Origin: Ch67 sp964491665
GTDB lineage: Bacteria; Pseudomonadota; Gammaproteobacteria; Pseudomonadales; Ketobacteraceae
NCBI GenBank assembly: GCA_964491665.1
Contig: CAZBII010000009.1
Location: 1 to 55,264 of the forward strand
Direction: 5' to 3'
DNA: 55,264 nucleotides
Part shown: piece by piece, positions 26,163 to 34,176 of the stretch
Layout: each line of letters starts with the position of its first letter
Position numbering within the stretch: the stretch's first letter is position 1
Made by a program: the position numbers and the translations under genes
Notes under the pieces: model-generated
The model's input: only the letters and a program-made list of their open reading frames with translations
Database searches by the model: none
Told to the model about the DNA's origin: nothing

Positions 26163-26269
26163 CTTGGCCTCCTGAGACCTGTGGTGGTGCAGCTTGCGTT
26201 AAACCAGTTTTTCACTGTTGCGTCAGTGTTGCGTTAACCGTCTTGCTGGAGCTGGCGCGATGCCGGTTT

Positions 26270-26320
26270 GTGGATGGCGGGAGGAATTCGCTTCTGAGCC
26301 GAATCCCTCCCGCCATCCAC
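26270..26320 (-). repeat. Long intercistronic hairpin between urtA and urtB
   Basis: The arms 26270-26290 and 26300-26320 pair along 21 bases with one mismatch in DNA that becomes a G-U pair in the leftward transcript; the loop is 9 nt. There is no T-run after it, so it is more likely an RNA-stabilising or processing element that lets the binding protein be made in excess than a full terminator. Confidence 0.75.
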
Positions 26321-26334
26321 TGGCACCCATCAAC

Positions 26335-27600
26335 TCACTGATAACCTTCCGGGAACGGATTGGGTTCCATCAGGTCCTTGGTTTCATACACCACCTTGTA
26401 CTGGCCATCGGTCTGCGCGTGGCCGATGCGGGTTTTCGACCACAGGTGATGGTTCGGGTGAATCTTCACGTAACCTTCCGGCGCAGTGGTCAGTTCAATG
26501 CCTGGCGAAGCGGCCTTGATCTTGTCGATGTCAAACGAGCCGGCTTTTTCCACCGCTGCTTTCCACAGCCACGGGCCCAGATATGCAGCCTGTGTCACGT
26601 CGCCGATCACGATGTCCTTGCCCCACTTGGCCTTGAACGCTTCAACAAATTTCTTGTTGTTGTCGTTGTCCAGGCTCTGGAAATATTTCATCGAGGCGTA
26701 GGCGCCCACCATGTTCTCGCCACCGATGCCCAGGATTTCGTCCTCGGTCACCGAAATGGTCAGCACCAGCGGTTTTTCCTTGGTCATGTCGATGCCGGCC
26801 GCTTTCAGCTGCTTGTAGAACGCCACGTTGGAACCGCCCACCACGATCGCGTAGATCACGTCCGGTTTTTTCAGCTTGATCTTGTTGATCACCGAGTTGA
26901 ACTGCGTGTGGCCCAGCGGGTAGTACTCTTCACCCACCACTTTCAGGCCCAGTTTTTCGATGTGCTTGCGCGCGATCTTGTTGGAGGTGCGCGGCCAGAT
27001 GTAATCCGAGCCCAGCAGGTAGAATGACTTCGCGCCTTTCTCCTTCACCACCCAGTCGATGCCGGCGAGAATCTGCTGCGTCGCTTCCTGGCCGGTGTAG
27101 ATCACGTTGGGCGACTGTTCCAGACCTTCATAGAACGTCGGGTAATACAGCATGCCGTTGTACTGCTCGAACACCGGCAACACCGCCTTGCGCGACGCGG
27201 ATGTCCAGCAGCCGAACACCGCCGCCACCTTGTCGTTCACCAGCAGCTTTTTGGATTTTTCCGCGAATGTCGGCCAGTCGCTGGCACCGTCTTCCTGGAT
27301 GAATTCAATCTTGCGGCCGAGCACGCCGCCCATCGCATTGATCTGGTCGATGGCGAGTTTTTCCGCCTGCACAGAACCGGTTTCGCTGATGGCCATGGTG
27401 CCGGTGACGGAGTGCAGGATGCCCACCTTCACGGTGGAATCGGTGACCGCCAGTCCGGTGGTATTCACTTCGGCCGTGGACGGCGCCGCCAGCGCAGCGT
27501 GACTCAGCAGCAGGGCCGCCGGCAGCGCAAGCATGCCCTGCAGTAACCGCCGCCGCAGCGACGAGTGGGATTTTGTGGAGCCAGGGAATTTTGTCAGCAT
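26335..27600 (-). CDS. urtA: Urea/short-chain amide ABC transporter binding protein UrtA
   Basis: Periplasmic substrate-binding protein of 421 residues. The signal sequence contains RRRLLQGMLALPAALLLS and ends AALAAP; the three arginines make Tat export possible, though Sec also fits. The mature part is a type I periplasmic binding fold: VKVGILHSVTGTMAISE, IEFIQEDGASDWPTFAEK, FGCWTSASRKAVLPVFE and NGMLYYPTFYEGLEQSPN, all typical of UrtA/FmdD proteins that bind urea or short amides. The frame is open further upstream but ATG at 27600 begins the signal peptide. First gene of the leftward operon, with a sigma-70-like promoter and palindrome upstream. Confidence 0.92.
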   Translation of the reverse strand: MLTKFPGSTKSHSSLRRRLLQGMLALPAALLLSHAALAAPSTAEVNTTGLAVTDSTVKVGILHSVTGTMAISETGSVQAEKLAIDQINAMGGVLGRKIEFIQEDGASDWPTFAEKSKKLLVNDKVAAVFGCWTSASRKAVLPVFEQYNGMLYYPTFYEGLEQSPNVIYTGQEATQQILAGIDWVVKEKGAKSFYLLGSDYIWPRTSNKIARKHIEKLGLKVVGEEYYPLGHTQFNSVINKIKLKKPDVIYAIVVGGSNVAFYKQLKAAGIDMTKEKPLVLTISVTEDEILGIGGENMVGAYASMKYFQSLDNDNNKKFVEAFKAKWGKDIVIGDVTQAAYLGPWLWKAAVEKAGSFDIDKIKAASPGIELTTAPEGYVKIHPNHHLWSKTRIGHAQTDGQYKVVYETKDLMEPNPFPEGYQ

Positions 27601-27652
27601 GGTACAACCTCTCAGGCAATCGATCGGAATGGGACACCGTGTGTCGGAGCCG

Positions 27653-27681
27653 AGTATTGATTGCCGGTGTGGTGGCGCCAA
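27653..27681 (-). promoter_or_regulatory. urtA: Sigma-70-type promoter of urtABCDE-fmdAB
   Basis: Leftward TTGGCG (27681-27676) and AATACT (27658-27653) are 17 bp apart; predicted transcription start near 27646, 46 bp before the urtA ATG. The weak hexamers suggest a need for an activator. Confidence 0.5.
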
Positions 27682-27701
27682 TTCGGGAAATGCCCCATGC
27701 G

Positions 27702-27721
27702 CCTACGTCAAATGACGTAGG
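27702..27721. promoter_or_regulatory. Perfect palindrome, probable activator site for urt operon
   Basis: CCTACGTCA (27702-27710), AA, TGACGTAGG (27713-27721): a perfect 9+9 inverted repeat with TACG/CGTA outer parts. Its centre is about 65 bp upstream of the predicted urtA start, a usual position for a dimeric activator such as a LuxR/NarL-type regulator. The gene for such a regulator lies at 31209. Confidence 0.6.
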
Positions 27722-27762
27722 GCACCGGTGACTGACAAGGGAATTGATTAACGCAATTTGTC

Positions 27763-27778
27763 TGGTACGCAACTTGCT
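27763..27778 (+). promoter_or_regulatory. Sigma-54 promoter of the NCS1-histidine kinase gene
   Basis: TGGTACGCAACTTGCT matches the -24/-12 consensus TGGCACG-N4-TTGCW with one difference and exact spacing. The predicted start, near 27789, is about 44 bp before the ATG at 27833, which also argues against the in-frame TTG at 27758 as start. Sigma-54 fits nitrogen control. Confidence 0.62.
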
Positions 27779-27832
27779 CCTGTAGAAGTACTCGCCGCCG
27801 TTACTGAAGCAGTACCTGATGACAAGTGCCCC

Positions 27833-30800
27833 ATGACCGCCCGCCAGCAGATTTTTCGCGTCCGTCGCAACTACAACCAGTGGGTGGCCAACCAGACCCT
27901 GGAAGATTACGCCCTGCGCTTCACCGCAAAGCGGGCGCGGCGCTGGTCGGCGGGCCGAGTGGCAAACACGGCGCTGGGAGCGATTTCATTTCTGGCGCTG
28001 GAAGCCATCGGCGGTGCGGTCACGCTCAGCTACGGTTTCGACAACGCAGTGGCGGCGATCATGGCGGTGGGGCTGATCATTTTTCTCACTGGCGTGCCCA
28101 TTGCCTATTATGCGGCGAAATACGGTGTCGACATTGACCTGCTCACCCGTGGTGCAGGCTTTGGCTATATCGGTTCCACCATTACGTCGCTGATTTACGC
28201 GTCCTTCACCTTCATTTTTTTTGCGCTGGAGGCGGCCATCCTGGCGATGGCGCTGGAAATCCTGCTGGGCATTCCGCAGACCATCGGTTATCTGCTCAGC
28301 GCGCTGCTGGTGATACCGCTGGTGACCCACGGCATTACCTTCATCAGCCGCTTCCAGTTGTGGACGCAGCCACTGTGGATTGCGCTGCAGCTATTGCCGT
28401 TTGTCTATATTGCCTGGCATGACATTGCGTCGGTGCAGGACTGGACCCAGTATGCGGGCGCGCACCAGAATGAATCGCGCGGCATCAGTCTGCTGCTGTT
28501 TGGTGCGGCCTCGTCGGTGATCTTTTCCCTGATCGCGCAGATCGGCGAGCAGGTGGATTTTCTGCGCTTCCTGCCACCGCCGGCACCGGGCAAAAAGGTG
28601 CGCTGGTGGCTGGCACTGCTGGCGGGCGGGCCGGGGTGGATTATCGTGGGTGCGCTGAAGATTCTGGCCGGATCGTTTCTGGCGGTGCTGGCGCTGCAGC
28701 ATGGCGTGGGTGCAGCAGACGCCGCCGATCCCACCCGCATGTACAGCATCGCGTTCGGCTATATCACGTCGTCGCCGGATATCGCGCTGGCGCTGGCCGG
28801 CATTTTCGTCATCGTGTCGCAGCTGAAAATCAACGTCACCAATTCCTATGCCGGCTCCATCGCCTGGTCGAATTTTTTTTCCCGCCTGACGCACAGTCAT
28901 CCGGGCCGGGTGGTGTGGCTGGTGTTCAACGTGGCGATTGCGCTGCTGCTGATGGAGCTGGGAATTTACCGCGCGCTGGAAAGCATTCTGGGTGTGTATG
29001 CGATCGTGGCGGTGGCGTGGGTGGGATCGCTGGTGGCGGATCTGGTGATCAACAAGCCGCTGAAGCTGAGTCCGCCGCAGATCGAATTCAAGCGCGCGCA
29101 TCTGTATGACATCAACCCGGTGGGCTTCGGCTCGATGATCCTGGCGTCCATGCTGGGCATCAGCGCGCATCTGGGGGTGTTCGGCGAATCGCTGCAGGCG
29201 CTGTCGCCGTATCTGGCGCTGCTGGCGTCGTTCGTGCTGGCGCCGCTGATTGCATGGCTGACGCGGGGCCGCTACTACATTGCGCGCATGCCGGAGATGA
29301 TTTTCAGCAGCAACGATGCCGTCACCTGCTGTATCTGCGAACACGCCTTCGAGCCGGAAGACATGACAACCTGTCCGGCCTATGGCGGTCACATCTGCTC
29401 GCTGTGCTGTTCGCTGGACGCGCGCTGCCAGGATCTGTGCAAACCCGATGCGCGCCTGTCACAGCAGATCCTCCATCTGCTGCGTGGCTTTCTGCCGGAA
29501 AAGATCACCGACAGTCTCAACTCCCGGCTCGGTCACTTCCTCGGTTTGCTGCTGCTGATTGGCGGTTGCATCGGTCTGCTGCTCACGCTGGTGTATTACC
29601 AGATTCCGCAAACCGATACTGCGTTTGCACCCGTGCTGGCCGGCATCCTGTGGAAGGAGTTTTTTATTCTGCTGATTGTAGCCGGCGTGGTGGCCTGGCT
29701 GTTTGTGCTTGCGCATGAAAGCCGCGTGGTGGCGCAGGAAGAAACGCAACGCCAGACGCGTCTGCTGGAAGAGGAAATCGTGGCGCACGAACGCACGGAT
29801 CTGGCGCTGCAGAAGGCCAAGGAAGTGGCGGAAGCGGCGAATCACGCCAAGAGCCGTTATCTCACCGGCATCAGCCATGAATTGCGCACGCCGCTCAATG
29901 CGGTGCTCGGTTACGCACAGCTGCTGGAACAGGACGAGGAAATTCCGGTGTCACGGCGCGAGGCCATTGCCGTGATCCGGCGCAGCAGCGAACATCTGGC
30001 AGATCTGATCGAAGGTCTGCTGGACATTTCCAAGATCGAAGCGGGCCGGCTCGATCTGCACCGTGATCAGGTGCGCATCCGTCCGTTGCTGGACCAGATC
30101 GTGCACATGTTCCGGCTGCAGGCGGAAGCGAAGGGTATTCTGTTCAACTACCACTGCGAAGGATTTCTGCCGGAATACGTCGCCACGGATGAAAAGCGCC
30201 TGCGGCAGATTCTCATCAACCTGCTGTCCAACGCGATCAAGTTTACCGAATGGGGCGGCGTCTCATTCAGCGTGCGCTATCGCAGCCAGGTGGCGGAGTT
30301 CACCATTCGCGACAGTGGCGTCGGCATCGACAGGGATGATCTGGAACGCATCTTCCGGCCGTTCGAGCGCGTGCGCAAGCCGGGCATGACCGCGGTGCCG
30401 GGCACAGGGCTCGGCCTTACCATTACGCGTCTTCTCACCGACATCATGGGCGGCGACATTGCGGTGCAGAGCACACCAGGCGTGGGCAGCACGTTTGTCG
30501 TCACGCTGATGCTGTCGCGCATTGATACCCCGAGTCTGGCACCGGTGGCGGAAAAGCGCGTGCGCGGTTATGCCGGAGCGCGCAGAACGCTGATGGTGGT
30601 AGATGACGATCCCACCCACCGTGGTCTGATCAGCGATCTGCTGACGCCACTCGGTTTCCAGGTGGTGGAAGCGCACTCGGGGGCGGACTGTCTGGCGTTG
30701 CTGCCGCAATGTCGCTGTGATGCGTTTCTGCTGGACGTGTCCATGCCTGGCATCAATGGCTGGCAGCTGGCGGCAGAACTGCGCGCCCAGGCGGTCACCG

Positions 30801-31204
30801 TGCCCATCATCATGGTGTCGGCCGATGCCCGCGAAGGTCAGCACCAGCCGCACAACACCAGCGAGCAGCCGCGCTGGCACGATGACTACCTGGCCAAGCC
30901 GGTGCGCCAGACATTGCTGCTGGAAAAACTCGGCAATCTGCTGCAGCTGCAGTGGCGGCACGAGGGTGAGCATGAAGAGGAAAGTGTTTTCACCGCCGCC
31001 AGCTTCACTGCGCACCAGTTGCCTGAGGCCACCGAGCTGCAGGAACTCCGCGCGCTGGCGGAAATCGGTTACGTCAACGGACTGAAGAAAAAAATCAACC
31101 AGCTGAGCCAGGAGGGCAAGGCCGCACCGGAATTCATCCAGCACCTTCAGTTGCTGGTGAGTCAGTTCCGCTTCGACCGCATAGTCGAACTAACCCAACG
31201 GTGA
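27833..31204 (+). CDS. Hybrid histidine kinase with NCS1 permease-like sensor domain
   Basis: Protein of 1123 residues. Residues about 1-480 resemble a nucleobase:cation symporter-1 (cytosine/allantoin permease, CodB-like) with about twelve hydrophobic segments: VANTALGAISFLALEAIGG, YGVDIDLLTRGAGFGYIGS and KINVTNSYAGSIAWSNFFSR. A Cys-rich segment follows (nine Cys between 499 and 536), then two more hydrophobic helices (about 560-630), a coiled linker, HisKA (ISHELRTPLNAVLGY, His682), HATPase (NLLSNAIKF, DSGVGI, GTGLGL) and a receiver domain (Asp968 in LLDVSMPG). About 90 further residues have no assigned domain. It likely senses an amide, urea or related nitrogen compound through the permease fold and passes phosphate to the LuxR-type regulator 4 bp downstream. 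Substrate and actual transport are unproven. Confidence 0.88.
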   Translation: MTARQQIFRVRRNYNQWVANQTLEDYALRFTAKRARRWSAGRVANTALGAISFLALEAIGGAVTLSYGFDNAVAAIMAVGLIIFLTGVPIAYYAAKYGVDIDLLTRGAGFGYIGSTITSLIYASFTFIFFALEAAILAMALEILLGIPQTIGYLLSALLVIPLVTHGITFISRFQLWTQPLWIALQLLPFVYIAWHDIASVQDWTQYAGAHQNESRGISLLLFGAASSVIFSLIAQIGEQVDFLRFLPPPAPGKKVRWWLALLAGGPGWIIVGALKILAGSFLAVLALQHGVGAADAADPTRMYSIAFGYITSSPDIALALAGIFVIVSQLKINVTNSYAGSIAWSNFFSRLTHSHPGRVVWLVFNVAIALLLMELGIYRALESILGVYAIVAVAWVGSLVADLVINKPLKLSPPQIEFKRAHLYDINPVGFGSMILASMLGISAHLGVFGESLQALSPYLALLASFVLAPLIAWLTRGRYYIARMPEMIFSSNDAVTCCICEHAFEPEDMTTCPAYGGHICSLCCSLDARCQDLCKPDARLSQQILHLLRGFLPEKITDSLNSRLGHFLGLLLLIGGCIGLLLTLVYYQIPQTDTAFAPVLAGILWKEFFILLIVAGVVAWLFVLAHESRVVAQEETQRQTRLLEEEIVAHERTDLALQKAKEVAEAANHAKSRYLTGISHELRTPLNAVLGYAQLLEQDEEIPVSRREAIAVIRRSSEHLADLIEGLLDISKIEAGRLDLHRDQVRIRPLLDQIVHMFRLQAEAKGILFNYHCEGFLPEYVATDEKRLRQILINLLSNAIKFTEWGGVSFSVRYRSQVAEFTIRDSGVGIDRDDLERIFRPFERVRKPGMTAVPGTGLGLTITRLLTDIMGGDIAVQSTPGVGSTFVVTLMLSRIDTPSLAPVAEKRVRGYAGARRTLMVVDDDPTHRGLISDLLTPLGFQVVEAHSGADCLALLPQCRCDAFLLDVSMPGINGWQLAAELRAQAVTVPIIMVSADAREGQHQPHNTSEQPRWHDDYLAKPVRQTLLLEKLGNLLQLQWRHEGEHEEESVFTAASFTAHQLPEATELQELRALAEIGYVNGLKKKINQLSQEGKAAPEFIQHLQLLVSQFRFDRIVELTQR

Positions 31205-31208
31205 ACGC

Positions 31209-32120
31209 ATGACACAACCGCCTGATGAACGCGATGTAGTCCTCGTTGTGGACGATTCTCCGGAAACCCTGGGCATGCTCAACCACGCACTCGACCAGGC
31301 TGGCTTCACCGTGCTGGTGGCGCTTGAAGGTCTGCAGGCGGTGAGTATCGCGCGCCGGATGCAGCCCGACATCATCCTGCTGGATGGCGTGATGCCAAAT
31401 CTGGACGGCTTCGCCACCTGCCGCCTGTTGAAGCGGGAACCGGATCTGGCGGACGTGCCGGTGATTTTCATGACCGGCCTCACCGACACCGACGACATTG
31501 TGAAAGGGCTGGAAGCGGGCGGCGTCGATTATGTGACAAAGCCGGTGAAGCCGCAGGAGCTGATTGCGCGCATCCGCGTGCATCTGAACAACGCCCGTCT
31601 CACCCAGAGTGCGCGCATGGCGCTCGACACCGCCGGACAATTCCTGCTGGCCACCTCGCGCGACGGCCAGTTCCTGTGGGCCACGCCGCAGGTGCATCAC
31701 CTGTTCGAAAAATCCGGCGCCGACCGCTACTGGCTCGACCAGCAACTCACGCCGCAACTGCGCAGCGGCTTTCCACCGCAGGCCGCGCCCGGCAGCAGCC
31801 TGCAGCTGCAGGGCCTGACACAGCCGCTGCGGGTTACGTATGTGGGTGATCCCGCGCCGGGCGAACGCCTGCTGCGGCTGACCGATCCGCAGCGACCGTC
31901 GGAAACCGAAGCGTTGCGCAAGCATCTGGCAGTGACCGAGCGGGAAGCGGAAGTGCTGGTGTGGATTGCCCACGGCAAAACCAATCGCGAGATCGGCCAG
32001 ATCCTCAGCATGAGTCCGCGCACGGTGAACAAACATCTGGAGCAGATTTTCCGCAAGCTGGGGGTGGAAAACCGCACCACGGCGGCGGCCGTGGCGCTGC
32101 GTTATCTGGCGGGGGCCTGA
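31209..32120 (+). CDS. Response regulator, REC - unknown middle - LuxR HTH
   Basis: Protein of 303 residues. The receiver domain is intact (VVLVVDDSPET, LLDGVMPNLDG with phospho-Asp, FMTG, KPVKPQE). Residues about 130-225 form a linker with PAS-like hydrophobic pattern that I cannot assign. The C terminus is a LuxR/GerE helix-turn-helix (LTEREAEVLVWIAHGKTNREIG... in two parts, then SPRTVNKHLEQIFRKLGV). It starts 4 bp after the kinase stop, so it is the cognate output of that kinase and the best candidate to bind the palindrome at 27702 and activate urt-fmd genes. Confidence 0.88.
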   Translation: MTQPPDERDVVLVVDDSPETLGMLNHALDQAGFTVLVALEGLQAVSIARRMQPDIILLDGVMPNLDGFATCRLLKREPDLADVPVIFMTGLTDTDDIVKGLEAGGVDYVTKPVKPQELIARIRVHLNNARLTQSARMALDTAGQFLLATSRDGQFLWATPQVHHLFEKSGADRYWLDQQLTPQLRSGFPPQAAPGSSLQLQGLTQPLRVTYVGDPAPGERLLRLTDPQRPSETEALRKHLAVTEREAEVLVWIAHGKTNREIGQILSMSPRTVNKHLEQIFRKLGVENRTTAAAVALRYLAGA

Positions 32121-32124
32121 ACGC

Positions 32125-33372
32125 TCAGGTGGTGGAAGTGGTTTGCGGACTGGTGTCGAAGGGCACATCGTGCTGCTTGCGACGCAGCTTGCAGGCCAGC
32201 ATGGCTTTTTCCGCCTGGTTGACGAACGTCGACGCATCCGGATGCTGGTCGGGCTGGTAAGGTGTCACACCTACACTGGCGCTGATCTGCACCAGTCCAT
32301 GCTCCATGATGAACGGGTTGTGCAGCATGTTGCCGATCTTGTCTGCCAGATGCAGCGCTCTGGAATGCTGTTCCATCTCCGCCAGCACGAAAAATTCGTC
32401 GCCGCCCACGCGCGCGATGAAATCGTTGGCGCGCAGCAGTGTGCGCAGACGCATCGCCATCTGCCGCAGCAGATCGTCGCCCATTTCCAGGCCGTGGCGG
32501 GCATTCACTTCGCGGAAATCGTCCAGGTCGATGAAGTAACCGGCCAGAACATGCTGCCCGCGCCGCGCCCGCGCCATGGCGCGCTTCAGTTCGTCTTCCA
32601 GATAGCTGCGGTTGGGCAGGCCGGTCAGGTAATCGAACTTCGCCTGCCGCATCAGCTGGTCTTCAAAAATCTTGCGCTCGGTGATGTCCTTGGCCACCGC
32701 GTACAGGATGCCTTCCTCGTTCGACGCCGGTGTGCTCCAGGCCAGCCAGCGCCAGCTGCCGTCCTTGCAGCGGTAGCGGTTTTCGAAATAGAGCGTGTCC
32801 AGGCCGGCGCGCAGCTTGCGCAGTTCCTTCAGCGTCGCATCCAGATCGTCCGGGTGAATGAAATCCAGGAATGTCGTGTTCAGCAGTTCATCCCTCGTGT
32901 AGCCCAGCAGGCGGGTGAACGCCGGATTGACCTGCAGGAAATAGCCCAGCGTGTTGGCCACACACATCAGATCGTTCGAGATCGTGAACAGGCGTTCGTA
33001 GTGCTGCAGGCTGGCGTTGAAGCCGGTGCGCGCGGCCAGATTCTGGCACAGGCAGTAATAGTCACCGTCGGCGGACTGCTCGTCGCGGCACAGCTGCACG
33101 TACAGATGCAGGATCGCGGCATTGGCATTGGCGATGCGCAGCACGGCATGGCCGGTGCCGGTGCGGGCCAGCTGCTCCAGAGCGGTGTCGATCTGGGGGC
33201 GGTCGAACGGGTGAAACAGGCTGTACCAGCTGCGGCCGGCCAGTTCGGTTTCGGGCACATCGCTCAGGCGGGCAAACGGCGCGTCCGCACTCAGGATGAT
33301 GCTGTTCTTGTCCACATGCAGGATGCCGTCCACCAGCAGATGATAGGGCGGACGTGGAAGGGTGCTGTCCAT
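32125..33372 (-). CDS. PAS-PAS-GGDEF diguanylate cyclase
   Basis: Cytoplasmic protein of 415 residues with no membrane segment. A degenerate PAS domain (about 10-115) and a better one (about 120-240: FTISNDLMCVANTLGYFLQVNPAFTRLLGY in two parts, with the PAC end RCKDGSWRWLAW and AVAKDITERK) precede a GGDEF domain. The active-site loop is GGDEF at 323-327 with an inhibition site RAND five residues before, so it should make c-di-GMP under feedback control. It converges with the regulator gene, with 4 bp between stops. An extended -10 (TGCTAGACT, 33417-33409) lies before it. Confidence 0.9.
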   Translation of the reverse strand: MDSTLPRPPYHLLVDGILHVDKNSIILSADAPFARLSDVPETELAGRSWYSLFHPFDRPQIDTALEQLARTGTGHAVLRIANANAAILHLYVQLCRDEQSADGDYYCLCQNLAARTGFNASLQHYERLFTISNDLMCVANTLGYFLQVNPAFTRLLGYTRDELLNTTFLDFIHPDDLDATLKELRKLRAGLDTLYFENRYRCKDGSWRWLAWSTPASNEEGILYAVAKDITERKIFEDQLMRQAKFDYLTGLPNRSYLEDELKRAMARARRGQHVLAGYFIDLDDFREVNARHGLEMGDDLLRQMAMRLRTLLRANDFIARVGGDEFFVLAEMEQHSRALHLADKIGNMLHNPFIMEHGLVQISASVGVTPYQPDQHPDASTFVNQAEKAMLACKLRRKQHDVPFDTSPQTTSTT

Positions 33373-33408
33373 CCGGATAGGTTCCCGGTATCAGGGGGTG
33401 ATAGTTTC

Positions 33409-33417
33409 AGTCTAGCA
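33409..33417 (-). promoter_or_regulatory. Extended -10 promoter of the PAS-GGDEF gene
   Basis: Leftward TGCTAGACT, an extended -10, 37 bp before the ATG at 33372. No clear -35. Confidence 0.35.
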
Positions 33418-33457
33418 CAGCTTTTAACGGTGGGTGTCAGGTGCGGGCGGGTGAAAG

Positions 33458-33485
33458 GGCGGGCCGGAGCAACCCCCGGCCCGCC
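33458..33485 (-). terminator. Terminator-like hairpin after yceI
   Basis: GGCGGGCCGG (33458-33467) and CCGGCCCGCC (33476-33485) form a perfect 10-bp stem, 7 bp past the yceI stop; in the leftward transcript it is followed by a short CTTTC stretch. Probably ends the b561-yceI unit. Confidence 0.6.
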
Positions 33486-33492
33486 AGATGGC

Positions 33493-34107
33493 TTACTGGC
33501 GAATGCCTTCCGCCGAAATATAGATCTGCGCGGTCTGGGCGGCCGGGCCCAGGTCGTAGTCGATGCCGAAGTCCTTCAGTGTGATTTCGGTGGTGGCTTC
33601 AAAGCCCTGGCGGTGGCCGCCCCACGGATCATCGCCGCCGCCCACATAGGTGGTGTTCAGAACGACGGGCTTGGTCACGCCCTTCAGGGTCAGATTGCCG
33701 TGGATTTTTGCGGTCAGCGGGCCGGTCTGTTCCACCCTGGTGCTGGTGAAGGTGGCCTTGGGGAATTTCTCCACATCGAAGAAATCCGCGCCGCGCAGGT
33801 GCTTGTCGCGCTCGGCATGGTTGGAGTCGATGCTGGCCACATCGATATTCACCGCCACGCTGGAGTTGTCAATCTTGTCCTTGTCGACGATGAATTCGCC
33901 CTGGAAGGTATTGAAGCGGCCCAGCAGCCAGCTGAAGCCCAGGTGCTTGATCTTGAACTGGATGAAGGCGTGGACGTGCTCGGTGTCGAGGGCGTATTTC
34001 TCGGGGGCGGCCACGGCGCTGCCGGTGTACAGGGCGCCGGGCAACAGCAGGGCGGCGGCCAGAGCGCCGATGCGGGCGGAGTGTTGCAGGGATTTCAGGG
34101 TTTTCAT
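33493..34107 (-). CDS. YceI family periplasmic protein
   Basis: Exported lipocalin-like protein of 204 residues. Signal peptide 1-33 ends SAVAAP. The YceI beta-barrel pattern is clear: KYALDTEHVHAFIQFKIKHLG in two parts, GRFNTFQGEFIVDKDKIDNSS, HAERDKHLRGADFFDVEKFP, and the end FGIDYDLGPAAQTAQIYISAEG. These proteins bind isoprenoids such as polyprenyl-quinones in the periplasm. It follows the cytochrome b561 gene (69 bp) on the same strand, the usual pairing. Confidence 0.9.
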   Translation of the reverse strand: MKTLKSLQHSARIGALAAALLLPGALYTGSAVAAPEKYALDTEHVHAFIQFKIKHLGFSWLLGRFNTFQGEFIVDKDKIDNSSVAVNIDVASIDSNHAERDKHLRGADFFDVEKFPKATFTSTRVEQTGPLTAKIHGNLTLKGVTKPVVLNTTYVGGGDDPWGGHRQGFEATTEITLKDFGIDYDLGPAAQTAQIYISAEGIRQ

Positions 34108-34176
34108 GCTGTCGTCCTGTAGGTTGTGGGTTGAAATCAGAATCCGGTCAGTGCGGGAAAATACCACGAATGAGAG

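Noticed and set aside
27758..27832. N-terminal extension of the permease-kinase from a TTG
   Set aside because: It would place the start inside or ahead of the sigma-54 promoter; the ATG at 27833 begins a normal NCS1-like N terminus.
32143..34122. 659-codon rightward open frame across the PAS-GGDEF and yceI genes
   Set aside because: It is antisense to two genes with clear domains and spans their intergenic gap and terminator hairpin; its composition (His, Gln, Val, Ala-rich) is that of a mirror frame.
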